From positions 107,997,501 to 108,061,500 of the forward strand of contig OY856413.1 of NCBI GenBank assembly GCA_963693085.1: a stretch of 64,000 nucleotides of DNA, given 5' to 3'. Origin of the DNA: Alisma plantago-aquatica. Lineage: Eukaryota > Streptophyta > Magnoliopsida > Alismatales > Alismataceae. Below are positions 44,107-53,539 of this stretch, in pieces (within the stretch, counting starts at the first letter, position 1; each line of letters begins with the position of its first letter). The notes beneath the pieces are model-generated. The model was not told where the DNA came from. It did no database searches and saw only the letters and a list, made by a program, of their open reading frames with translations. A program made the position numbers and the translations under genes.

Positions 44107-44755
44107 CTCATCCTACTTACCAGCCACAGCAGGCCTGCAAATAGATAAGAAAAAAAAATAAAACATAGGCATCGGTTATTTATAGAACACCATCATCAAA
44201 GGCTTACAACATCAGTTATTGGATAAAAACTGCCGCCTAATGTGACAAACAACCCGACTCTGCAGGAAAGCACGGCCGTGGCAGACAAAGCGTCAGTTAT
44301 TAGTACAAAACCGATGCCTATAGTACTAAACACAGCGGTGCAGGGAAGCACGGCCGTGCAGGGAAGCATGGCCATGGCGTCTGGGAATATGGCGTCGGTG
44401 TTTTAGTTGCAAACTGACGTAGAAAGTGTCCTAGATGGCGCCCTTTTTGTGATGCGAACCCTTTTTGCGTTGGTTATAGAACTGACGCCGAAGAGTTCGA
44501 CCTTTAGAGGCGCCCACATAGGCGTCGCTTGGGAACCATCGCTAAAAGGGGTTAAACAAGTGATGCCAAAGACATGTTATGTAGCAGTGCTTGCACTGGG
44601 ACCACCTTTTCCTTGATTGCATTCCATGCATGTTTTTGTCTCTAAGCAATTTTATACTTCTTTGAAAATCCTACTAAAACTAAGATAGGTATGAGGGTTG
44701 GCTAAAGGCTGCTGAGTAACTCCCCCTTTAGGTGGGGGAGGGTTTATCTAAACTT

Positions 44756-44923
44756 TTAGGATCTCACTACCAGGCGCAACGCGTCTGTCTTTGTGAGGGC
44801 AGCTAAATGTACCGGCTGGGTGTGTCCTTTATCAACTTTTTCATATACTCGGATACCTTAGGATCTCACTATCAGGCATGACACATCCGCCTTTGTGAGG
44901 GCAGCTGAATGCACTGGCCGGGT
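44756..44923. repeat. Two-copy tandem repeat of about 67 bp
   Basis: Both copies start TTAGGATCTCACTA and contain TTTGTGAGGGCAGCT, spaced about 103 bp apart. Each holds TCTCAC and GTGAGG segments that could pair. Confidence 0.88.
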
Positions 44924-45526
44924 GAGATCTTTATTGGTTCTTCGTATAAGTCCTTATGCATGGCACAACTCTCATGTTTTTATTGAACACTTAGGCTTTT
45001 ATTCATATGCTCACAAGCTTAGGATTTGGGTATTTAGAATTTTATTTGGGCTGCCAAGCCTCTTTTTGAAAAGAAGAAAACTATTTCTTAGGGCTTCCTG
45101 ACATGCACTTATTACGGTTTCGTACTTGGTGGTCTTCTTGTGAGGTTCCTTGATTTGGATATCACTTGGTTCCCTCCCGTTCTTGAGAGTGTTTAGCTTG
45201 TGTCAGTCAGGATGTTATCCTATGGAGAGTCTGATGCAGAATTGAAGCAAAAGCATAAGAATCAGGTATGAAAGTGATTTATTGATTCTCCATTACATGC
45301 CTAAATGCTTCATATGTAAGTGAGGATTGCTTTGTCTCTAAGTTAGCTAGGGGTGTTCCTTTTCCAAAAAGAGAGTTGTTTTATATGCAAGAGTTATTCT
45401 ATCAAAGAAATTACTAAAAATTCTAAGAGTCAAAAGAAAGGAAAAATATGTACGGAAGAATAGGGATGAAAGAGGGAATAAAGAGAAAAGGGGTTTGAAA
45501 ATGATACCTAACCCTTGCCCAGTGTA

Positions 45527-45560
45527 CTCCCCCCCTAACTTGTCATCCACTTTGTCCTCA
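45527..45560 (-). other. Second polypurine-like block
   Basis: On the minus strand GAGGACAAAG, a spacer, then AAGTTAGGGGGGAG. This is the same layout as the polypurine tract at the LTR (41219-41254), just after the end of the extra ORF. Confidence 0.65.
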
Positions 45561-45602
45561 GAGTGTCAAGGTGATAGGTTAGGAAGTACATGGGCAAGGG
45601 TA

Positions 45603-48600
45603 TCACAGTTCTATTAATCCTTTGTTTGCTCCATATGTTCGTAGGAGATTAGCTGCAAACTTTCCCCGTAAAGCATGATAATCCACATCCTTCATGTCTT
45701 CCACGTGCTTACCGAGGACAATAAGGGTATACATCCAGTAAAGGATGTGGAAACCACAATCGTTAGATTCTCTGATCTGCTGAGGACATCTGTGGCTGAA
45801 GGCTGGGTGGTGAAAATTCTCTTTTTCGTACGCCTTTGTGTGTTTTCCCAGGAGATCATGTAGTCATTTAGCGTAGTCCTTTGCCACTTCCTCTGTGGGC
45901 ATTGTTGCTGTAACAACATACTTTTTTTTGTTTGGATCAAATTGGATGTCAGAACTATTATAGATGATTGTTGTTCCTTCATGTAAGTTTGGTGCCAGTA
46001 GCATCCAGTGGTCGGAATGAAGAAAGGGAAGCATAATGGACTTTAGAGTTATATGTTGAAGGTATGAAATTAGTGCCTCTGTGGTTTTGAAATTCTTCAA
46101 CCCTAATAGATCATCCTTCATGTATGCTGCCGCCATATAAATCGTAGGGTGGTTCCGTGCTAGAAGAAACTGGTATGTAGTCATTACACTCACGGATAAA
46201 GAACCTTTAACTTGTACAGTTTCATAGAGAGAATCTGCCATTACCAAAATATCTCTGTGCCAGAAAACCAACTCATCGTTCTCTACATGTAGTCGAGACA
46301 TGATGAGTCAGAGTTCGTTTTCAGAGAGGCTCTTGCATGCGTTTAGGTCAAAATTTGGAAACGTTGGTTGTATGGCAAATAGGGGCACCATTGGTTGGAA
46401 ATCTCTGTTGATGGTGGCCCCTATTATCAAGTCGATGCCCCCCTTATCCGCCATTAAATCAAAAACATAAGGGTCCCACTGGAATTGTTCTGGGACCTTG
46501 GCGGTTTGATGTTGCTTTTTCTCTAACTCTTTTAGAATTGTCCTGTATGGATGCTTTTGCGGGCATTGGATAGTAGAGAAGAGATACTGAGGTACTTCGT
46601 CTTGTGCCATTGTCGGATCCTTAAAGAATCATCTGTCACAGATGAGTTCCATGGCATAACGTCCCCATAAAGAGTGCATATCCTCTACTTCTAACTCGAT
46701 AAACGGGAGTTGTCAATTTAGTGCTTATGTGTGTTTTATTGTATAGAAAGCACAATCCCCAGAACCCTCAATTGTTTGTACACATGGGTTGATGATTCAG
46801 AACCAGGGTTGATTCCAACCATGTCTAAGTGATGGGCAGGCAACCCATATTATTTTGAGAAGCCAGAAAGGAATGCATCGTGCTTCCCCAGCTTCTAAGC
46901 CTGCAAAGTTGATCTATCCGGCTTTTAGTTCACTGGCACAGAAGTTGTACACCTTGGCGTCGCGTGCCTCGATGTCGACAATCATGAGCAGCCAATGTCT
47001 GGAAACTTTAAAGGGCACAGTGATGTAGCGTGCCCTCCTTTCTAAACCAGCCTGCAGTCGCTCTACGGACTTCGCCTGTAAGTCCTTGTGTAGCAGAGAT
47101 AGGGACAATGCGGGTGAAGCGTTGAAAACAGGTTGTTCTTTCTTGGAGCTTTGGAATTCTTCTATAGCATTGGCAAGTAAGATGCGAAAGAGAGCCATCG
47201 TCACTGCCGATTGTGGTCGAAGGAGAATACAAAAATCTTCGCGGGTCAACTTGCACTTTGTCTTTGTATTGTTATATATGATGTCCCCCGCATTCTTGGC
47301 ATCATCTAAAATAGTGTTTAGGATAAAGATGTCCTGAACTTCTAGTGTAGAGATGGCCGCCATGTCTAGATCTTTAATCAGATGAGGTAGAGGTGGCTGT
47401 GGTGATAGGTCTTGTGGAGGGAGTGGAGTCTGTGCAATATCTTCTAAGAATGGAGGTAGAGCTTCATCTTTGTCTGAGTCATAACTGGATTTGAGTCTAT
47501 CATTTGTGTCTAGACTCACTCTATCAGGTTCTTCCAATTCTAGGGGGAGGTTTGTAGATTGTTGAATTGTTGTTGTAGTTGGGCTTATGCTGATTTCCAT
47601 GATGCATTATTGAAATTCAGCAAAAGCGGCCTCTTTAGTAGCTTCCCCTAGTGATCCCATGGTTGAGAAATTGAAGAACTGGTCCCCATATGACATTGTG
47701 ATGTTGTCATTGTTATTGGGGGACTTGGGATCTTTGGTTCCTTCTTCTTGGTGTCCACTATCCTGTCCTATTTTTGTGGGGTCTGCCCCTCAGCTTGTGC
47801 CCTCCCCTACATTGCCTGGGTCATCAGGTTGATCGTTTGAGGAGGAGCTATCATTATTGGAGTCAACCAAGGAGTTAGAGTCCTCATCTTCATGTTCATT
47901 GGCTTCATCATTGTCATCCGCTGCCTTTTCCTTTGTCTTCGTGGTTGACTTCTTTTTGCATTGCCGATGGATTGCTTGCAGCTCTTCAAGTGCCACTTGC
48001 ACAAGCTTGTGGGTTTCAAGCTGTGCGTTGTTCTGTCTTTAAGATCCGCATATCATGCTTCGACGACGCGAAATCATGCAGACAGATCGATTGTTTCGGT
48101 GCGAAGGTCATTGAGTTCGTTGTTGGAGTTCTCCTCCTGGCAGCGGATGAGTTGTAGAAGGTTGTTGTTGATGTCATCGAAGTGCATGCTTTGAGCAATT
48201 TACTACAGCTAAAGCTCACAGAGGGTCTCATTTAAAGGTTGAATTTGCATAGAGACCCTATTGACTTGCTGGGCCAACGCTTCTTGCTGGCCTTTCATCT
48301 TCAGCACCAATTTTGGTAGGGTTTGTAAGCGACTCTCGATGTGGTTGACTTACTGAGCCACTGCTTCCTTCCATTGTTGGATTCTTGCGACGATGCCTAG
48401 CAAGGCGTTGTTCCGCTTGTCTGTCTTGGGGACCTGTGAAGCGATTTCCTGCACATTAGAGAAAATAGATGATAATATGTTAGAAGGATTGGTGATGAGG
48501 TTTCAAATGGCATCAGATTTCCATCTGAATTCCTCACTGGTGTTAGAAAAGGGGACCCCAAAGATGGAAGAGTGAGGTGCCTGGGGTCAGGGTGGAAGGG

Positions 48601-48955
48601 TGGTAGTGCCTTGTGAGAGAGACATTATTGATGGGCCCACAAATTGCATGGTGACTGTTGATGGAGTCACTAGCGATATTGGGGTGGTGGTGGTATATGG
48701 GGTGGTGGATGGAAATGGTGGTGATATCCCGGGTGAGAAGGGATGAAATGGAAGTGACAAGGGGAAAGAAATTGAAGTGAAAGTGAGATCTGGTGTTGAG
48801 GTGGAGAATGGAGTGCCTGAAGAGGAAAATAGTGGGGCAGAGTATGCGGGTGAAGTTGTGGATGTGGATGAGGGAATTATGGTGGGTGTTGTTGTGGAGA
48901 ATGGAAGAAGCAGGTTGAAATGAACTGCAGACGAGAGGAAGAGGACGACAGTCAT
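45603..48955 (-). pseudogene. Extra ORF of Athila-type element 2 with two tandem Ulp1-like domains
   Basis: About 1,100 codons between integrase and LTR, the place where Athila relatives carry an env-like gene. From ATG 48955: S/T/P-rich N-terminus (about 120 residues), a region with heptad-like leucines (QQEALAQQVNRVSMQIQ ... NNELNDLRTETIDL), a one-base frameshift near 48040, then VALEELQAIHRQCKKK and an acidic stretch. Domain 1: SRHWLLMIVDIE (His codon near 46995) and CVQTIEGSGDC (Cys codon 46752-46754). Domain 2: SDHWMLLAPNL (His near 46018) and CPQQIRESNDC (Cys codon 45756-45758). About a dozen in-frame stops. The likely activity was SUMO/ubiquitin-like cleavage; this is inferred from the fold only. 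Confidence 0.75.
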
Positions 48956-49048
48956 GAGAGTAGAGAGTTAGAGTGAATAGAATAGGGTTTTCATGCATGA
49001 GAAAAATCTCAAGAAGTGAAGGAAAGAAAAAGGGAAGGGGTGGAGCGA

Positions 49049-49057
49049 TATTTATAG
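49049..49057 (-). promoter_or_regulatory. TATA box upstream of the extra ORF
   Basis: CTATAAATA on the minus strand, about 30 bp downstream of the 27 bp array and about 95 bp upstream of ATG 48955. The spacing fits a promoter for a separate transcript. Confidence 0.55.
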
Positions 49058-49089
49058 AAAAAGGAAGGGTGGTGTTACAAATTCTAAAG

Positions 49090-49515
49090 GGCAAATAGTT
49101 TCGAGACCGTATGGAGTCCAAACAGTTTCAAGACCGTATGGAGCTCAAACGATTTCGAGACCATATAGATCTCAAACGGTTTTGAGACCGTATGGAGCTC
49201 AAACGATTTCAAGACCATATAGATCTCAAATGGTTTTGAGACCGTATGGAGCTCAAATGGTTTCGAGACCGTGTAGAGCTCAAATGTTTTCGAGACCGTA
49301 TGGAGTCCAAACAGTTTCGAGACCATATGGAGCTCAAACGGTTTAGAGACCGTATGGAGCTCAAATGGTTTTGAGACCGTGTGGAGCTCAAATGATTTCG
49401 AGACTGTATGGAGCTCAAACGGTTTCGAGACCGTATGGAGCTCAAACGGTTTCAAGACCATATGGAGTCCAAACGGTTTCAAGACCGTGTGGATCCAAAC
49501 AATTTCAAAACTATT
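49090..49515. repeat. 27 bp palindrome-containing array upstream of the extra ORF
   Basis: About 15-16 units with core CGGTTTCGAGACCG and linker TATGGAGCTCAAA. Because the period is a multiple of three, it is open in minus frames as repeats of FELHTVSKP, which is not evidence for a protein. It resembles the LTR array at 40500-41045 in core (GGT...ACC palindrome), linker and unit length, but in the opposite orientation. Confidence 0.95.
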
Positions 49516-49839
49516 AGGATAGAAAAAGTTTTTGGTTTTTATATTTTTATGTTTGCTTTGGATGTTAAGTAAATGTTTATATTTTTTGGATAAGGGTGAA
49601 AGGTCTAAGAAGAAAAAAGAAGATTGTAAAAACTAAATAAAATAAAAGGTGATACACAATTCTTGGGTTGCCTCCCAAGTAGTGCATGGGTTTTACATCA
49701 CTGGCTCGACGAAGTTCTGACTTGGTTATATTGATGTCGCGGGATCATGAATCTCAATGGTTTATCTTAGAATTTTTTCAGCTGGGGTATAATATTTCTT
49801 TAATCTGTAGCCATTAACAATTATTTCTCCTCCATTGAC

Positions 49840-50780
49840 TTAAATAATGATGATTGCTCCGGTCGGGTAGATGTGCTTGATGGTGAAAGGCCCAAACCAC
49901 TTCGTGTGAAGGTTTTCGGGGAACATCTTAAGTCTAGAGTTAAAAAGAAGGACTTTATCTCTAACAATGATGTCTTTCCTTTTTGGATGTCCATCATGCC
50001 ACATATTAGTTTTTTCTTTATAGATCCTAGCGCTTTGGTAGGCGGTCATTCGTAGTTCCTCAAGTTCTTGTAATTGTAGTTGTCTATACTCGCCAGTACT
50101 TTTGAAATCGAAATTCAATTGTTCGATGGCCCACCAAGCTTTGTGTTCCAGTTCAACTGGAAGATGACATGATTTCCCATATACCAAATGAAATGGGATC
50201 GTCCCTATTGGTGTTTTATAAGAAGTGTGGTATTCCAGAGGGCATCAGGGAGCTTAGTGGACCAATCTGTGTGATGTCTGTTGACCGCATTTTCTAGAAT
50301 GACCTTTAGTTGTCTATTTGAAACTTCAACTTGGCCACTTGTCTGTGGATGATAAGGTGTGGCGACCTTATGTTTAACTCCATATTTTCTTAGGAGGGCT
50401 TTGAAACTTTGTTCTAAAAAATGAGATCATCCATCTGATATTATTGTTTGGGGATTCCAAATCTAAGGAAGATGATATCTTTGAACATTTTGATAACTGG
50501 TTTGGAATTGCAAGATATGGTGGGTATAGCCTCTACGCATTTTGAAACATAATCCACATCAACCAGTATATATGAGAATCCATATGATGAGGTTAAAGGG
50601 CCCATGTAGTCTATTCCCCATACATCAAAAAGCTCAATTTCTTGCCACAAGGTAAGAGACATTTCATTTCTTTTTTATATACTCCCAGAAAGTTGACATT
50701 TATTACATGATCAGATGAAATTATGGGGGTCCTTTACTATCGTTGGCCAAAAGAAACTAGATTAAAGAACTTTGAGAGCG
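49840..50780 (-). pseudogene. Athila-type integrase, broken
   Basis: In minus order: a degraded zinc-binding region (CNKCQLSG, about 50695), EIELFDVWGIDYMGP (first catalytic Asp) and FSYILVDVDYVSKCVEA (about 50441-50662). A broken middle lacks a clear second Asp/Glu. It ends with MVYGKSCHLPVELEHKAWW and NMWHDGHPKRKD ... VLLFNSRLKMFPENL (49840-50187). The VYGK-x-CHLPVE-x-EH motif is characteristic of Athila integrases. It would insert the element cDNA. Confidence 0.88.
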
Positions 50781-51047
50781 GTTTTCTTTGAACTCATGTG
50801 CCACCCAGTAGGGCCAGAATGACAATGTTCTAAGATAGGGATAATTTCTTCTTCTGGTAGGAAACGACGGAAAAGTCCATCCACACATAGAAGAAAAAGA
50901 TATGGTTCATCCCAAAAGTATTTCTTAACATCATGAAGGAATTTCCTTTTATCGTGGTGAGAGGTGGAAGTGTGGATAATTCATGTAGCCAGATAGTTCA
51001 CTATATCGGCATACCAAGGAAATCTGGTGGTAACTTTCATAAGCTGG

Positions 51048-51572
51048 TCATTGGGCAGGGAGTCTCAGATCGGTATATTGAGACTTGATGTGACTTAGAT
51101 GATCAGTGACGACATTTTCCACCCCACTCTTGTCCTTTATTTCTAAGTCAAATTCTTGAAGCATCAATACCCAACGAATGAGTCTAGGTTTTGCATCTTG
51201 TTTCTGAATTAGGTATATGATGGCTAAGTGGTATGTGTATACTATGACTTTCGATCCGATAAGATAGAAATGAAATTTCTCAAAGGCATAGATAACGACC
51301 AATAATTCCTTTTCAGTAGTAGTATAATTCTTTTGTGCCTCATCTAGCATTTTTGATGCATAGTATATCACATTGGGCTTTTTGTCTATTCTCTGCCCTA
51401 GCACCACTCCTATAGCATAGTCGCTAGCATCACACATTATCTCGAAAGTTTGTGACCAGTCAGGTGCCCTCAGAATAGGTGCAGAGATTAGAGCATTCTT
51501 TGAGGTTGTGAAGCTTTGTAGGCATTCATGGTCAAAATTGAAATCAACATCCTTTGTTAGTAAGTAGGTCAT
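51048..51572 (-). pseudogene. Athila-type RNase H
   Basis: A 174-codon open block with [18 protein letters not shown] (catalytic Asp), [18 protein letters not shown] (catalytic Glu) and [14 protein letters not shown], where the usual TDH-type motif reads TYH (a substitution). Same strand and order as RT; the join to RT near 51600 is broken. Confidence 0.88.
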
Positions 51573-51599
51573 GGGTTTTGCTATTTTCGAGAAGACTTT

Positions 51600-52520
51600 A
51601 ATAAATCTTCGATAGAATCCAGCATGACCTAGAAATGCTCAGACTCCCCTTATGTCCTTTGGTGGTGACATCTTTGAGATGTCATTAATCTTTGCTTTTT
51701 CTACTTCAATTCCTCTTTCACTTAATCGATGTCCGAGGACAACACCTTCGGTTACCATAAAGTGGCACTTTTCCCAATTCAAGAGAAGGTTTGTTTCCTC
51801 ACATCTTTGTAAAACTTTCTTGAGGTCGAGTAGACAATTCTCAAAAGAATCTCCGTAAACTGAAAAGTCATTCATAAATACTTCCATTATGATCTCGGTT
51901 AAACTTGTGAAAATTGCTGACATACACCTTTGGAAGGTTGCAGGTGCGTTACACAGGCCAAAAGGCATCCTTCTGAAAGCGTAGGTTCCGAAAGGACAAG
52001 TAAAGGTTGTTTTTTCTTGGTCTTCCGAGTGTATTGGAATTTGATAGAACCCTGAATAACCATCGAGGTAGCAAAAAAACATTTAGTGAGCCAAGTGTTC
52101 AAGGACTTCGTCAAGGAAAGGTAGAGGGAAGTGGTCTTTTCTTGTTGCTTTGTTTAGCTTTCTGTAATCAATAAGCATCCTCCATCATGTGACAATCCTA
52201 GTGGGTACTAGCTCGTTTTTATCATTCAGAATGATAGTGGTCCCCCCTTTTTTGGAACCACTTAGACCGGACTAACCCACTGAGAATCGGAAATTGGATA
52301 AATGATACCAGCTTTTAGGAGTTTAAGAACCTCAAGGCGAACCACCTCTTTGAGATTTGGGTTTAGTTTTCTCTAGTGTTCCCATGAAGGTTTAAACTCT
52401 TCTACCATGGGTAATCTGTGCATGCACAAAGATGGATTTATTCCCATTAGGTCACTCATCTTGTACCCAATGACTTTCTTGTTCTTTCTTAATTAAATAA
52501 GTAGTCTTTCTTGTTCGTCG
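51600..52520 (-). pseudogene. Athila-type reverse transcriptase, catalytic site altered
   Basis: The 51639-52082 block has LDGYSGFYQIPIHSEDQEKT, TFTCPFGTYAFRRMPFGLCN, APATFQRCMSAIF and VFMNDFSVYG. The catalytic box is normally F-M-D-D; the first Asp is Asn here (codon 51870-51872, one G to A change). The upstream part (52085-52520) is stop-rich, with recognisable PLPF-like and LEHLAH remnants. It would copy RNA into DNA if intact. Confidence 0.9.
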
Positions 52521-52714
52521 TCTATTAAGGTGAAACTGATAATGATTGAGCATAATTTTTCTTCATCAAGGAAAGCATGCTTGAGCCCAACTAGTAGGGC
52601 TTTCATCTCATGTGTCTTGGGTATTTCTGCAGTTTCCAATATGGTGATAGATTTCAACTCCTCAAAGGTAGATGCAGGGGTTTCTTTAGCTTGTTCATGG
52701 TATTGCAGATATTG

Positions 52715-53436
52715 CTAAACTAGTTCATCGGTAGAGAATTCAGCTTCTGGATTTTTTAAAACATTTTCCAAATCATCTGATGGTTCGGAGTGTTCTCGCT
52801 TTAGCTGAGATATTTTATTGATTGCTTCAAGAAGGAAAACTTCTTCGTGGATGCTAGGACCTTTTAAACAGCCAAAGACTTTGAATTGAAAAGCTTCCTT
52901 TCCTAGTCTTAAGGTAATGGTGCCGGCTTCAACATCGATTAACGCTCTGGCTATAGCAAGGAAAGGTTTGCCAAATATTATTGGATACCTTAGGTCTTCT
53001 TTTATATCCATAATAACAAAGTCATAGGGAATATACGAGTGTTTCCCTACTCTTACTGGGATATCTTCAATAATTCCCAAAGGTGTAGTGATGCTAGAAT
53101 CAGCCAATTGAATTGTCATTGTTGTGGGTAGCAAATTAGTAAAACCCAATCTTTTACACATGGAAAATGGAATAATGGATAAGTTGCTCCCAAATCAGCT
53201 AATCCTTTCTTGCAAGAGGTATTCCCGATAGAACATTGGATGACAAAGGAGCCAGGGTCCTTCTGCTTCTTTGGCATCTTATTGAGAATGATTTCAAAAA
53301 TAGTTTGAGCTAATTTGATAGTCTCATGTTCTTCGGTCATATATTTCTTTGATAGTAAAGTCTTCAAGTATTTTGACCAAGCTGGGATTTCAGAAAGAGC
53401 ATCGAGAAACAAAATATTGACATATAGCTTCTTCAT
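52715..53436 (-). pseudogene. Athila-type aspartic protease, frameshifted
   Basis: Two overlapping open pieces (53116-53436 and 52715-53161) join by a one-base loss near 53190, just after the DLGA active site. The second piece carries FVIMDIKEDLRYPIIFGKPF and ARALIDVEAGTITLRLG. It aligns closely with element 1 at 1-914. Confidence 0.88.
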
Positions 53437-53539
53437 AGCTTCCTTGAATTTCTAGAATCTAGAGTCCAGTTTAGTTTCCCTCAATCTACTTGGGTAGGGT
53501 ATCCAAGGTTTATATGGTGGGACTTCTGGTTCCTTGGTA

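Larger units (their letters stand above)
42565..44589 (+). mobile_element. CACTA transposon B, about 2.0 kb
   Basis: The left end CACTACTGCAGAACATGTCT pairs with the reverse complement of the right end (44589 inward) at about 38 of 46 positions by eye. Flanks are TTT (42562-42564) and CTT (44590-44592), an imperfect 3 bp duplication. The right subterminal region repeats GGCATCGGTTATTTA and ACCGATGCCTAT-like motifs. Inside are remnants of an intron-containing Ulp1-like gene but no TNP2-type transposase, so it is non-autonomous. Confidence 0.72.
44590..45602 (-). other. 3' untranslated region of Athila-type element 2
   Basis: No ORF. It contains the two-copy repeat 44756-44923, an inverted repeat CTCCCCCTTT/AGGTGGGGGAG near 44720, and a second polypurine-like block at 45527-45560. 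Confidence 0.6.

Noticed and set aside
41430..44589. One single CACTA element spanning both parts
   Set aside because: The left end at 41430 matches the right end at 44589 only over about 10 bp, while the end at 42565 matches it over about 46 bp.
48543..49121. 192-codon ORF in the other frame of the extra ORF's N-terminus
   Set aside because: His/Asn/Leu-rich without a motif. The overlapping frame from ATG 48955 leads into the coiled-coil region and is preferred, though the choice is not certain.
49084..49482. 132-codon minus-strand ORF of FELHTVSKP-type repeats
   Set aside because: A 27 bp period keeps frames open by chance. The stretch lies upstream of a TATA box and fits a promoter array better.
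40500..49515. CRISPR-like appearance of regular short repeats
   Set aside because: Units are head-to-tail without unique spacers, and the DNA is plant nuclear.
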